Assembly: GCA_037043235.1 (NCBI GenBank)
Contig: JAWRVZ010000102.1
Coordinates: 1,927,001-1,991,000 of the forward strand
Length of the DNA stretch: 64,000 bases
Source of the DNA: Rhodeus uyekii
Lineage: Eukaryota > Chordata > Actinopteri > Cypriniformes > Acheilognathidae
Direction of reading: 5' to 3'
The position numbers and the translations under genes are program-made. Numbering within the stretch: the stretch's first letter is position 1; each line of letters starts with the position of its first letter. The notes under the pieces are model-generated. The model saw nothing but the letters and a program-made list of their open reading frames with translations, did no database searches and was not told the DNA's origin. Below are positions 48,801 through 58,808 of the stretch, in pieces.

Positions 48801-51800
48801 AAAGTTTTAAGTTTAACAAAAACACTCAAGAACAAGAACAACTGGGTTAATGTGACCAGAACTAAACACAGGGCTTCATTACACACCAAACTGAGGAACA
48901 AACAAAACTAATTAACGACACAGGTGAACACAAACCCAACACCAAGCTTTAGTTAGTATTGTAATTTTATTTATATTATAATTATATTTCTATTTAACTT
49001 TTATATTCTAGATTTGAGGTGAAGGCATGTTTATTTGTGAATAATAACTGTATTACATTATAGAAAATTTTTCATTAAATATTTTGTAAACCTAAAAATG
49101 AACCCAAATAACCCAATGTCCCAGGAACGTGCAATTTTATGTTTCAACTACTAATAAAAATCAAGAGCCCAGAATGTCGTATTATACTTTGTAATTTTAG
49201 ATGCAAAGCCTTCAAAAGATTTTCAGATGAAAATGCATGAACAACTTTCATGATACTTTTACAATGTTTTTTGCTCTTTTAAGAGTTTAACAGCCGTGGT
49301 CACTAAGGGCTTTGTGAAGAGTTTTAAAAAATGTCTTGGGTGAACTGTTCCTTTAACCTCTTTATCGTGTATAGAATGTTCTAGCAGGGACACAGTCATC
49401 TGCGCTGGCGAGAGGAGTGCGGGTCGTGTTTGGAGCAGGAAAGTTTCATGCTAGTGGGTGGCCCACCGCAACGCCTGGATCCTGACTCAGCAATCAGCGG
49501 CCATCACAGTGGAAGGTTGCTCGTTACCGCAGCAACTAAGCTTAGCCTGATGTAAGCCAGAATCACCTAAGAGCATTCCCAAACTTCATCACTTTACACA
49601 GCCAATAAAACCACCAAGCTCTTTAATAAAAGTCCATGCCAGGCATGTTTGACACATAACAGAATAAAATGCAACAAACACCAGAAAAACGGTGCTACTC
49701 CACCCATTGCGTAAGTGACTGAGAAACAAAATATAAACAGTAATTACTTTGGGAGACATAAAAAACAAACTACAAAATGAAATGGATGTGTTTGCATTAT
49801 GTTACAACACTCAATGGAGCCATGTCCAATTAAACTACAGATGTACCATGAAGAAAAATACTTTGTGCCATAGTTAGTCCAAATATATAGTCCAAATGTC
49901 AGCCATCAGTGGAAGAATTACTAGCTTTTTCACAATAATTAATAATTTATGTATGCTTATCTGAGTAAAAAAAACGTAACCCGATCAAGAATAATACCAA
50001 GCGTCAGTTCCCTTGACAGTCAAAGTAATCCAAGTCTCAGAAACAAAGGCACCGTGCCTCTGTCTTGGCCAGTTCCACAAAACAGATTGCCAGTAAGTAG
50101 TACTCAGAGTCAAGCAAAGGAAAATACACATCTTTCTTTCACTCTACCTTCTTTCTTTTTTTTAGGTCAGGAAGCAAAGAGTTGATTTTGGCTGAGATGG
50201 GAGCCAAAAGACTTTCATTAATATATCAGACACAGCGCTGCACTCGGGGGCCTGTCTTTTATTGGTAATGCCAAAAGAAAAGAGTTGGTCTCCATCAGTG
50301 ACATGTATTGTTTTTGAATGAACGCCAGACCCTGTGGAGCAAGAAAAGGCACAGTCCATCTATCATTTAGGTGTGACACCCTTTCATATGACAGCATATT
50401 ATAATGGGCAAGAACATCTCCGAAGACCTTCTGTAAGACTGGATGGGTGCTCTCCTCGCACAGTAGAGTCCAACAGATGGTTTGTTTTAGAAGCTGGATT
50501 TATATATATTTGGAGAAGGAAAGCTTTGGTTGCATTCCTTGTTTACGTGAAGTGACCACCACTCCTGATCTGTTCCTTGTCATACAAAAATTTGGCTACC
50601 GAGAAGCATGAATTCAGTCAAGGCCTTCAACAACAAGTCAATTCAGCATAAACAAGTAAGATTTACTCTAAATCTTTCTTGTCACTATGTAAACTACATT
50701 GTTTTACAAAGAATTGTTCAGTTCAGATTTGTGTGGCTCCTTTTCTCTCCTTTCCAAAGAGTCTCCACCACTGGGAGCTCCAGCAAAGGTGCTTTTACAG
50801 AAGTGAATTCAACAGGCCTGACCCAGCATTGACCCAAGCTCTTTGCAGAGTCCTTACAGCCCATGCTATGAACCTCCTGCTGGGAAGCAGCCATTTGTGA
50901 AAAAGTCCTGTTCTCTGTTAAAGAACTATGTGCCATTCTCATAATTCAGGTTACAGCAGGCTTGAGATAAGGATAAGATCCTCTGAACGACCCCCTGACA
51001 ACTCATCCCGCAGACCTTGTTGGCTGAGGGACAGACAAATGATCTTTCTCCATCTACTTCCATCCTCCTCGTCTTTGCAAGCATATTGAAAACACACAAG
51101 CATGTCATGTTTCAAGGCAGCATTACAGAACACCATGACGACCCTGGGGGGGGTGCATTAAAAACATTCTCTTCTAGTATTAAAAAACTTGAGCCAAACA
51201 AAAAACCTCACTCTGGCACAACATATGCTATATCGAATGCATCTTCACTATAAGACATGTAAATAAGAATAAAGAAAGATACAAATACAAAAGAGAGACT
51301 GATTTACTAGAGAAACAAAATTCTGTAACATAAAACGGAAACCTAACTTTGAAAACAAAATTTTGTTCAAGTCATGCTTTACAACAATAAAGAAAGAATA
51401 CATTCTGAAGGATTCGTGATTTTATTGCTTTTCTGGTTGGTTTTATGTCTTGTTTTGTCAGAAAAATATAGAAACAGGTAAAAAGAAAAATCTTCCCAGT
51501 TTTTTTTTTTTTTTTTTTTTTTTTCAAATTTAAAAAAAATGTAAAACTAAAATATATTTTATAAAAAATGCAAAGCTATATAAATATGAAAATGTGTGTG
51601 GACAAATAAAATGTATGTTTCACAAGAAAGTTTTTCAGAAAAGTTTGAAAATGTTTGTAGAGTGAAAACTACATCCTATCCAATGAGCTTTCCTAGTGGT
51701 ACTGAAAACCATCCAAAGAAACATATTTCCATGTCAATGGCTCATAAAAAAAATAAAATGGATCCCTTCTATTCCACTGAAAGATAGAGTAACTTTAGCC

Positions 51801-54800
51801 AAATATCTGGCAGCACTTATGATATTGACATGATATTTTGATTGAAGGGGAAAATAATCAACTTAATAGTGAAAATGTGTTCAAATCAAACTGTATGACA
51901 GATCCAAACATACAGGGATTGTCTGGTTTTGCCACAGAGAGAACCGGCTAGAATAGTTTCCATGCTTTCCCACTTTCTGTCTATTACTTCAATGCCTTAG
52001 CGAAAAGTAGTGTGTAGACACTTTTTCTAAAGAGGACAAACACCTCTGCATGGACCTCACAACCCACAAGCACTACTCTTGCGCTGATGCAGCACTTAAA
52101 CATTCAGCTGGATTCCTTCACACCACTTCCTCACTCGTTCCCTACACCTAACTCACAGCCATCAAGTCACAAAATGAGCCTGCACTAAAAGAAATAGTCT
52201 GACCCTTGAGGAAATTCTGCAAACAAACAAATTCCAATATAACACATTAGACACCATATTTCTTCCATTCATTATTGCCCCAAGAAAAGTTTAAAACCAA
52301 TTAAGCAAAAAAGAGGTACGCAAAATTGATCAGATGCATGGCAAATTCACCCAGTACCACTCATCTGCTGTGACAAATTAACTGAGGAACCTTTGAGAGC
52401 TACACCCTAAATGATCATGTCCTTTATCAACTCATTCCTTTACCTCAGTGTTCAAACAGCACATTATTACTCTGGATGAAATTAAATCTAAGTCAAACTG
52501 GGAAATAACTCATGCTGCTTTAATAATTTCTAGATGGATGGTGGGTAGCTCAGACAGAAACCTGAAACCACTTTCTGGACCACCAAAGACTACATTTACA
52601 AATGCCTTCATTCAAAGGTAATAAACTATCGAATTACACAGTTAATGTGATTTTTTTTAGTTGGAGGCATCTCTTGTGGGACACACTGGCTAAATTAAAC
52701 AAAGCAATTTTTAAAATGAAGATGGTGTGAGATTTAGAGCAGATGTTAAACGAATATACATCTTCAAAATGCATTCCAACATTGCAAGGACAATGCCTTG
52801 ACATTTTTATATGTTTTGACATTTTATTGCTACTCAAAAACTACTGTGTTCTGCTGAATTCACTAAATGCACAGTTTCTAAGGGGAATGCAAAACATGGC
52901 GAGAGAACATGAAAGCATTGACTTACAACTCTTTTTTTGTTTTGTACCTCGGCTCTGTATGTTTCTAACAAAGTTTGGCACCATAACATTATATTGTACA
53001 GTATTAAAATGTATATTAATTTTACTATTAGACTTTTGCTCAGGTAATATGACGTAAAATTAGAAAAGACTTCTGTCTGTGCCGTCTTTGCTTACTTTCG
53101 CTTTTATTCTCATGCACTGCCTCGTTTGCTTAACTGACCCACCAATCTTAGGATATCTTTCATTAATGACCAACACCCTGACCCGGGTGAATTGCTGCCG
53201 ATGGAAGCCTGAATGTAGGACTGAGGCATCCAGATCTATTCACTAAAGTATCCATCTGATGAACTAATGATAATAGCACATCTTTAAAGGGTAAAGCATC
53301 TGCAGTAGAAACCAGGGTATAACCTTGTGTAGCTTAAAATCAGTAGTTATAAAGTCCACTTTACCTTTCAAACATTAAAAACATGTCCAAGCTAATATTC
53401 GGAGAAGAATGAAGAAAACAATGAAGAACATCTATATCGATCATGAACTGACTGCAGATTCATCAGGCACTGCAATACACTTACCAAACCTTTTGTAGCC
53501 AAAAGATTGCACTTCCTCTTCATCAGTGAAGTCGTCTGCAAAAGTAACAAATGACAATGGAATTAGTATTGCAAGAGCTACATGCCTGGTAATCACATTA
53601 TGTTTTAATATCTGAACACTTAACAATATCTGATACTCAAATATTATGTTACAATTATAGTTGTATATATATAAACAATAATATTAAATTTTAGTTTAGG
53701 TTGACGCTATATTCACAGTCTACCATTTAAATATTTTGAGTCAGATTTAAAAAAAAAAAGATTTTTTTGCTCACCAAGATTACACTTATTTGATCAAAAC
53801 TGAAATAAAAACTTTATTATTGTGAATTATTATTACAATTTAAAATAACTCATTTCCATTTAAAAGAAATAATTTTAATGTGCCGAGTTGGTGATTAAGA
53901 CTTTTTTATTTATTTATTATTATTATCATATATTATGCTTCATATTATTTTTGTGGAAACAAGAATAAATTTCTTCCAGAGTTGTTTGATGAATAGATGG
54001 TTCAAAAGAACTGTATTTAGCTGAAATATAATTATTTTTTAACATTGTAAATGTATTTACTAACACTTTTGATCAATGTGTCCTTGCTGAATAAAAGTGA
54101 TAAATAAAATATCTTTCTAACCCCAAACCATTGAATTGTAGTGTATATTACTTTAGTAAAATAATACAAATCAAACTACATTTTACTTTATAAAACCAAA
54201 CACAATAAGTTCAGACATTTCATAACACCAAATATATGACAGTATTCATAGGTTTCCTAATAAACAAGGTAAACATATCATGCTGAGATAAATAAACAAA
54301 TACATAACATTAGCTTTGGGAGTGATAAAAAAGCATGTGGTCTGCATGTGCTTCTTGAAATAACACTGTCCAGGATGGTCCATTCATGAGTTAACTAAAC
54401 GATACCATCTTCTACTTCCTCTTCCTGTCCTGGAGCGCAGTCTGCCTTAGAGCACTCTCTCATGTGGCTACAATGCTCATGGGAATGGAGAGGGGTGACT
54501 CCAGGCGGTTTTATGTGTCATTGTCCAAAGCCAGAGAAAATAAAGAATGAACATATGTTTCTGTAGTTGGAACCTACTCCCCCTCACACTGATACTAAAC
54601 CAGAGGAAGAACCACAGGTGGGCGGGGGAACAATCCGCTGAGAAACCCCACAGTGTGCGACCTCAGGTCCAATAATCCAACTGGACAGATATACACAACC
54701 CATAGAAACCTCAGAGTGGAAAACTAGGGAACAAACAGGCTTGGGACAAAGAATTGAGAACTGATACTGACAGCTATTTCAGTCTTTTTGCTGAAGATAA

Positions 54801-56659
54801 CAACACCACTCTGGGAAATGCGCTGGAACAAAGCTCCCACACACACACACACTAAAACCAACATTTGTACAAAGCCACAGCCTGAAACTTGACATTGCAA
54901 GAGAAATATTGCTTGAAATAAAAACCTTTAAGGTTAAAAATGTTATGCATGGAGGAGAATCACAGGAAACTCCAGATGACCCTTAGTCAGAGGAACAACA
55001 TTTCACTGTGTGTGGTCTGAACACTTATTTCCGTGTCCCTTTTGCTCTCCTTACTAATCATTAATATGTTAATGCCTTAAGTTGATTCATGGTAAATAAA
55101 CATTTATCCAACCAAAAGATGAACCAAAAACATCTCATTTGTTTGAAGTCTGGCCAAAATCCAGGCAAACCACAGTTTGCTGCTTTGACAAACACAGTGA
55201 CAACAAATACAACATCCTGCTTTTAGATACACATTCAGAAGGGATTTGTTTGGAAATTACACTGCAAATTCCAGTTGAAGCAAGATTCAGTCAATGTTAA
55301 AATGTCATCAAGCTTCCAATCATATGCCTATTGTTTTTAGTTCAGTGTGAATTCGAACTAAAATTATGCTGAGACTTGAAACTTCCACTTGATGGCAGCA
55401 TTCTGATTGAAAATGAGAAGAACATTTAAATGTTGCATAACTCATAAGGCACAAAAATGTAATGTGAATGCGTTTGTCAGAACATCTGGCCGTTGGACAT
55501 CCACAAAGACTCGAGATGGGGAGATGTGGGGGTTGTTTTTACTGTAAGTGGCTCTCTGAGTCATATGTTTAATTTCTGCTGTGCAATCAAGATGGAAAAC
55601 ATCTTGGCTCTTGAAAATACAGAGGACCTTTTCATTCTTAATTATATAATTCTGAATATTCTTTTTCCACAGCTCAACTTTCCTTAGAAATAACAGCACA
55701 TGACACTTTTAAAGTTGCACTCAGTACATTTTTGTTGTTATTATTCATCCCACTATTACTGTTGTTAAAGTTTATACATAGACCAGTCTGGATGAAACAT
55801 TGTAGTTGCAAGTTTGTTTATCCTTTGGTCTGTTTGTGCTTTCACATTTAGTGCACTTTTGCACTAATTTTGAGCACTAAATAAAATATAGCTATACGAA
55901 GTAAACATTATTATGGTACTAAAAATTGACTAACACAAACGATCACGTGATCTCAACATGGCCGCATCCATGAGGGAGGACCCCCTTCATGAAGAATCAA
56001 AAAGCTATTTTTAGAAGACTGATAGATTTGGAATCTTATGTCAGTTTGGTTTGTTTTAATATTAACATAAGATTAAGTTTAACATTTTAGATATTTTTCA
56101 AAAGTGCTGTTAATTTATTTTGTGAGTAAAACCTTAATTTTCCACAAAAAAAACTAAACAAAAACAGAAATACCTTTAAGAAATAAAATTCCAAACTCAA
56201 AATTTAAAACGCAGCAATAAGTTTAAACTCTCAATCATAACACGAAATTTTCAGCTCTCAGAAATGAGAATTCACAAGTTCTTCAACTTGTCTTCGCACC
56301 CTGCCAGATGTTTCATTTGTAACTTGGCCACGCGTTTTCTTTCTTTCCTTCTTTTAGATAAACAACGTGACTGAACATCCCACACAATAGTCGATCAGCA
56401 AAGTTGTTGTGTAGACCCTTCTATTCAGCTCTCTTATGGCAGTTCAGCCAAACAATCCGCCAACCTTAGACACCACGAGCAGTTAATCGCAACCAGATGT
56501 TTCACGCACTGGACTAACACACATTCCTCACACAAGAAAAAGAAAAGCAGAAAACTGAAGAGAGAAACGCGTGGACAGACTCAAGAGACTTGCCTTAAAA
56601 AGACACGCCACTGAAAACGTGTAAGCAGAGAATCGTTTGAAATGCATCTTACCCTTCAT
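28088..56659 (-). CDS. colec12: Collectin-12 (CL-P1 / SRCL scavenger receptor), complete
   Basis: Ten coding exons: 56653-56659, 53485-53535, 37083-37205, 33326-33412, 31762-32805, 29457-29948, 28787-28929, 28554-28663, 28295-28437, 28088-28128. They keep phase and give about 746 residues (human 742). The layout is that of a type II membrane receptor: acidic cytoplasmic tail with a YKRF endocytosis motif (about 16-19), transmembrane segment (about 36-58), coiled-coil stalk (about 65-435), 46 uninterrupted Gly-X-Y triplets (about 438-575) and a C-type lectin domain (about 602-735) with the galactose-type QPD motif (692-694) and WND (715-717). The protein binds modified LDL, microbes and desialylated glycans. 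The tiny first exon encodes only Met-Lys plus one base. Clul1 next door supports the name. The last exon is the least certain part. Confidence 0.95.
28973..29275. mobile_element. Repeat fragment in colec12 intron 6
   Basis: Segments such as CTCTGACTGGTCAGATTG, AAGGGACAGTAACT and AAAAGCATAACAGGGGCAC match a cyprinid intronic DNA repeat that I recognise by pattern but cannot name. Non-coding. Confidence 0.45.
29457..29948 (-). CDS. colec12: colec12 exon 6, collagen-like domain
   Basis: A single exon encodes 46 unbroken Gly-X-Y triplets from GPPGPRGPRGDK to GLPGIP, followed by a Pro/Val-rich linker to the lectin domain. KGE and RGD-type charged triplets (GRD, GEK, GDK) cluster in the first two thirds. 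Human COLEC12 also starts its collagen stretch GPPGPRGPRGD. Trimerisation is known for the family. Confidence 0.95.
30977..31120 (+). mobile_element. tRNA-derived SINE
   Basis: A tRNA-like head begins TCCTGTAGCTCAATCAG with a box A-like region and a box B, GGTTCGATCCC. The tail, AAGTCGCTTTGGATAAAAGC, is the 3' sequence shared by many fish SINEs and their partner LINEs. It is about 140 bp, in colec12 intron 5. A second copy lies in reverse at 43292-43443. Confidence 0.8.
31762..32805 (-). CDS. colec12: colec12 exon 5, coiled-coil stalk
   Basis: A 1044-nt exon encodes residues about 90-437. These are heptad-rich helix with many Asn-X-Ser/Thr glycosylation sites (NATS, NRTL, NFTQ, NNSA, NTSA, NVSF, NNSV, NFTI). 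It starts DDQTGEK after the TATCCAG acceptor and ends VDSKHSQLITNFTILQG, almost identical to the same place in human COLEC12. A single giant stalk exon matches the mammalian gene structure. Confidence 0.95.
33326..33412 (-). CDS. colec12: colec12 exon 4, start of stalk
   Basis: Encodes VQRMDNVTEGMENYGGKI and on to ETDLKKL, the membrane-proximal stalk just outside the transmembrane segment. Flanked by a TTTCACAG acceptor and GTAAGT donor, in phase 1 on both sides. Confidence 0.93.
34908..36007. mobile_element. Pogo/Tigger-like DNA transposon, non-autonomous, copy A
   Basis: The terminal inverted repeat CAGTAATACCTCGGTTTACGA faces a matching copy at the right end, and a TA dinucleotide flanks each side (34906-34907, 36008-36009), as expected for Tc1/mariner/pogo elements. 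The body is 1100 bp without a transposase. It shares its outer 300-400 bp with the inverted copy at 58809-59805. Compared with that copy it carries an extra segment at about 35370-35638 with an AATAAA signal, plus three tandem GACAGTTAAT units near 35749. Confidence 0.85.
35370..35638 (+). mobile_element. Insert within copy A, possible solo LTR
   Basis: The copies at 34908 and 58809 align up to GCTATTCTTCACG and again from TAGTGAAATATATA; this block is present only in copy A. It has a GGGCGGGG box near 35455, a purine-rich leader and TCTCAATAAAATCTC near 35583, in promoter-then-polyadenylation order as in an LTR. Exact ends and target duplication are not resolved. Confidence 0.4.
36902..36984. 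ncRNA. 83-nt hairpin, miRNA-precursor-like
   Basis: Bases 36902-36926 and 36960-36984 are complementary at 23 of 25 positions. The inner sequences (CAAAAATAC facing GTATATTTTTG) continue the pairing towards a small loop. Length and shape are like an animal pre-miRNA. It lies in colec12 intron 3, about 100 nt from exon 3. I do not recognise either arm as a known miRNA. It could equally be a tiny foldback repeat. Confidence 0.4.
37083..37205 (-). CDS. colec12: colec12 exon 3, transmembrane segment
   Basis: Encodes IQEGSECTKCKNDWALRV followed by a hydrophobic run (AIALLYVLCALLTIAVAVLG) ending YK. The juxtamembrane CTKCKN motif with two cysteines is shared with human. It is flanked by a TTGTCACAG acceptor and a GTAGG donor. 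Confidence 0.95.
37338..37520. mobile_element. Cyprinid MITE copy
   Basis: GGATAGCTCACTCACT, ACTCACCCTAATGTTGTTC and CTGTATGACTTTCTTATG are diagnostic blocks of the repeat with GGGATAGTTCACCC ends. It is degraded on the right. It is close to exon 3 of colec12. Confidence 0.6.
38407..38423. repeat. Poly-G run of 17
   Basis: Seventeen consecutive G bases, in a locally GC-rich patch. Such runs are unusual in this AT-rich window and can form quadruplexes or cause sequencing errors. Confidence 0.9.
38903..39120. mobile_element. Cyprinid MITE copy
   Basis: It starts CTTTAAGGGATAGTTCACCCC, the diagnostic terminus, and continues with the usual ATGAGATCATTCATCTTT-like and GGTCTCAACACAAA body. The right terminus is not preserved. 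Non-coding. Confidence 0.65.
39543..41330 (-). mobile_element. LINE (non-LTR retrotransposon) remnant
   Basis: Minus-strand, internally deleted. The 5' part (about 41318-41039) encodes an endonuclease-domain fragment with the hallmark LLCHTETWLK and LNESIPPGYE. Further on (about 40320-40130) a frame reads TCLLDPIPTKLLKELLP and then SLSLGYVPKTFKLAVIKPL, the start of a reverse transcriptase domain, followed by a stop. The rest of the RT is missing. The low-coordinate end (39543-39620) is a conserved 3' tail including ATTTATTTATATAGCGCTTTTCAC. The clade looks CR1/L2/Rex-like but is not settled. Confidence 0.8.
41335..41356. repeat. (CA)n microsatellite
   Basis: About 11 CA units at the 5' edge of the LINE remnant. 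Confidence 0.9.
43292..43443 (-). mobile_element. tRNA-derived SINE, reverse orientation
   Basis: On the minus strand it starts TCCTGTAGCTCAAACAGTAG with AGCATTGGCGCC, has a box B-like GGTCATGGGTTTGAG and a tail AATCGCTTTGGATAAAAGC. It is the same family as 30977-31120, with the box B diverged further from consensus. Confidence 0.8.
45144..45777. mobile_element. Pogo-like MITE, 634 bp
   Basis: The left end CTGTGGTACCTCGAGATACGAAA and right end (complement) CAGTAGTACCTCAAGATACG are inverted repeats, flanked by TA on both sides (45142-45143, 45778-45779). The ends resemble, but are distinct from, the CAGTAATACCTCGGTTTACG elements at 34.9 and 58.8 kb, so this is a sister subfamily. No transposase is present. 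The inside is GC-richer with TACGTACG-like motifs. Confidence 0.8.
45790..45855. repeat. (CATA)n(CA)n compound microsatellite
   Basis: A few CATA units followed by about 24 CA units, sandwiched between the pogo-like MITE and the Tc1-like element. Confidence 0.95.
45853..46766 (-). mobile_element. Tc1-like transposon remnant
   Basis: The left end starts CAGTGGTGTGAAAAAAATG. About 200 bp on each side are inverted copies (GTTTGTCACA and CAGATCATCAAACA recur in reverse near 46710-46750). A minus-strand frame at 46015-46296 encodes a Tc1 transposase fragment with YGGGSVMVWGCF, MNSAVYQKIL and the second catalytic Asp in WVLQRDNNPK. Much of the N-terminal half is deleted and the right terminus is lost, so the copy is dead. 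Confidence 0.85.
46766..46814 (+). mobile_element. SINE 3'-tail fragment
   Basis: CTGTAAGTCACTTTGTATG then AAAGCATCTGCTAAATTAAT matches the tail of the fish SINEs at 30977 and 43292. The tRNA-like head is absent. It joins the truncated end of the Tc1-like element directly. Confidence 0.65.
47870..49355. mobile_element. Cyprinid MITE split by nested insertion
   Basis: The left piece (47870-48110) has GTCAGTTCAATAAAAAAATG, ACTCACCCTCATGTCGTTTC and GGAACACAAATGAAGATATTT. The right end (about 49325-49355) is TGGGTGAACTGTTCCTTTAA. Between them lies unrelated repeat DNA (48121-48960). This suggests one MITE split by a later insertion, though two separate fragments cannot be excluded. Confidence 0.5.
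48121..48960 (-). mobile_element. LTR-retrotransposon-like fragment
   Basis: Two diverged direct repeats (48124-48300 and 48769-48935) share CATCTAAATGCAG and CCAAACTGAGGAACAAAC followed by AAAACTAATTAAC. Between them a minus-strand frame (48444-48671) reads LFWKGLDPEIWPFVPAG and LEWYLDQVLQGFGSPYTVG, which resembles the gag region of fish Gypsy-type elements. This fits two degraded LTRs around a deleted body, but no primer-binding site or polyprotein was found. Confidence 0.45.
49523..49536. promoter_or_regulatory. RFX X-box-like motif
   Basis: GTTACCGCAGCAAC fits the X-box pattern of two half sites separated by 2 bp. It sits in a locally GC-richer, apparently non-repetitive patch (about 49380-49560) of colec12 intron 2 that also holds AGAATGTTCT. 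A candidate intronic enhancer on motif evidence only. Confidence 0.3.
51500..51524. repeat. Poly-T run of 25
   Basis: Twenty-five consecutive T bases, which read as poly-A on the colec12 transcript strand. It may mark the A-tail of an old minus-strand retroinsertion, but no source gene is recognisable upstream. Confidence 0.9.
53485..53535 (-). CDS. colec12: colec12 exon 2, cytoplasmic tail
   Basis: Joined to the 7-nt first exon it gives MKDDFTDEEEVQSFGYKRFG, nearly identical to the human N-terminus. It is flanked by a TTTTGCAG acceptor and GTAAGTG donor. The YKRF sequence fits the YXX-hydrophobic signal for clathrin-mediated uptake. Confidence 0.96.
53536..56652 (-). other. colec12: colec12 intron 1
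   Basis: A 3.1-kb intron with a GTAAGA donor. A cyprinid DNA repeat occupies 53748-54140. The rest (54.2-56.6 kb) is largely low-repeat sequence with no exon seen on either strand. Confidence 0.85.
53748..54140. mobile_element. Cyprinid DNA repeat copy
   Basis: GATTTTTTTGCTCACCAAG at the left, TTTGATCAATGTGTCCTTGC and ACCCCAAACCATTGAA at the right match the copy at 22164-22641. Somewhat shortened. Confidence 0.7.
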
Positions 56660-57150
56660 TGTGGTAAAACTATGGTACACCGTTCCGTCGCGAGCCAAAA
56701 GTTCACATCAATCGCATGACAATAGCGCAGACTCCACGCTGAAGTTTCACAGATGCAAATATTCCACCTGGAACATGCGTAGTATGTTTTTCAAACCCTC
56801 AATCCCCGTGACTGATGCTAAACGTGTACAAATTAAGACACAAAGGGAAAATACGTTTCAATAAGTCGCAGCAAACTACGGCTCAAGACGCAAACTTTTC
56901 CACTCTCTCCATGAGAACGTGTTGACGATGGAAATTCACTTGAGGTGAGTGAGGAGGATGCCTCCTCTTCTGCCTGTTGGCTGCAACCCGAGAAGAGAGA
57001 AGTTGGGAGTCCGTAGGATGTCTGTTAGTCCACTTGTTTTGTACATGAACTTAAAGGAAAACCAGGTAAAAAGCAGAAGTAGCAGCAGCCTCCTCTACAC
57101 CGAAGCTCTGGATATGCTGCATCGCATCTGGAGTTAAACTTCCTCTTGGC
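56653..57150 (-). other. colec12: colec12 first exon and 5' UTR (inferred)
   Basis: The start codon at 56659-56657 is followed by AAG, one G and a GTAAGATG donor, so the first exon codes only seven bases. Upstream to about 57150 the DNA is GC-richer than its surroundings (for example CTGCAACCCGAGAAGAG) and is the likely 5' UTR and promoter. No TATA box is obvious. The transcription start is not determined. Confidence 0.6.
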
Positions 57151-58808
57151 ACATGGGAGGGTCTTACACGTAGCACGAGTTAGCTATTGTTGGCCTTAAA
57201 TTCCTGTGAAAACTTAACCTGCAAAGAAACAATATAGAAAACATTATTACTCAAACTACTATGCAGGCCTATTTGTGTTTACAGATAGACTCGACATTTC
57301 TATATTCATCATCACTTGTTATTATGATGGCTTAAACTGTGAAGTTGTTTTTTTTTCTTTCTAGCATTAGTTTGTGTTACTTATTGGCTGTTTCAGACAG
57401 GTCGTATTGTGACAACTTACCCCAGTGTGACACTATTATCATTACAAAAGATCAAGATGTGTTAAAAAATAAAATGCATTTAAATCCATGACCAGCACTA
57501 CATTCTATGCATTATATGACAATAACATTAACATAATAATATAGAACTTCATTTAGAAAGTGTTACCGAATCTCTTTTTCATTCACTTGTGTGCTTTTTT
57601 TCTAATAGATGTCTCAGGATTGCCAGCGTTTTGGCTCTGAATCCCAGGACTGCCAAGTGTAAAGTCCTTTGCGTGCATCGGCTGTTGCTCAAAATTGCTT
57701 GCACAATTGTTCCGCTCCCTTCGGGTTTAATAAGCACACAGCTCATTTTGTTCTTTTTTTTTGCATTTCTCTAAATCCGTTTGCCACAGGGATCCATGAT
57801 TAATTATTTGGCATCCCGCTGGATTGTTCAGAACCGTGTGATCTGTTGCACCACACAAGTCTAGCACTGCACTGGCCTGAAATGTTTTTCCAACTTAACG
57901 AGGCTAAGCACTAATGTAAAAAAAACAACTCTACCGTATTAAAGCTGCACTGCTGGGCTCTAAACCGACTTTATTTGCCCTCTTAAGTATCAGGAAGCTT
58001 TTGTGCCAGAGCAGGTGCCTTATCCATTTCTATTTCCCTAACAATACTTTACCTCGGTGAACACAGTTTCCGCCAAAATACCATAGTTGCTACAGTTATT
58101 GAAACAAAGCTAAATTTTTCTGAAAGCTTCTAACAACAATTGAAGGACATCCAATACTAATATACTATGGCTTTCCTGGAAAAAAACTATACATTTTCAT
58201 TTTCAAGGTATCTGTATCATTTTATACTAAACCAATATTTTCTTCTCACGTTCTGCCGTTTTATGTTTTCTGAGGTTCCAGTAATTCACCCTCAGTCTGC
58301 CAGCCACCAGGTCTTTGGCAGTAGATGAGGGCGGCAGGTCCAGATAGGGTTATGAGAAACAGGTGTGTTTAGACTTAGCAGAGATGGACATACCAGTGGC
58401 CCATATTGCTGTTTCTCATTAAAGATTAGAAAATACTATTTTCAGGGTCACAAGCCCTGAAGAGAGGGCACTTTTACAAGGACATGGTGCGCTAATGAGA
58501 AACGTGAGGGGAATGTGGGCCTACACCACATCTTTGTTGCCAATTTCTGCCCTGAGGTTGACTAGGCTGTTTTTTAAACCTTGTAATATAAATTTGTCAT
58601 AACAAAATGAGAACAAAGAATGTATGCTATAATACAACTAGCATACACTACCAATTTTACTATAATTTAAAAAAAATTTTTTTTAGAAATGTATATTTTT
58701 ACATGATTGTAAGGACATTTATAATGTTACAAAAATTTTTCAATTTCAAATAAGTGCATCAAAGAATCCTAAACAAAACCATATCATGGTTTCCATAAGA
58801 ACTGTATA

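Larger units (their letters stand above)
37206..53484 (-). other. colec12: colec12 intron 2, 16.3 kb
   Basis: The longest intron in the window. It holds a LINE remnant, a reversed SINE, a pogo-like element, a Tc1-like remnant, an LTR-retrotransposon-like fragment inside a MITE, poly-G and poly-T tracts and CA repeats, all listed separately. No other gene was found in it; the remaining sequence (for example 41.4-43.2, 43.5-45.1, 49.6-53.4 kb) is unclassified. Confidence 0.85.
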
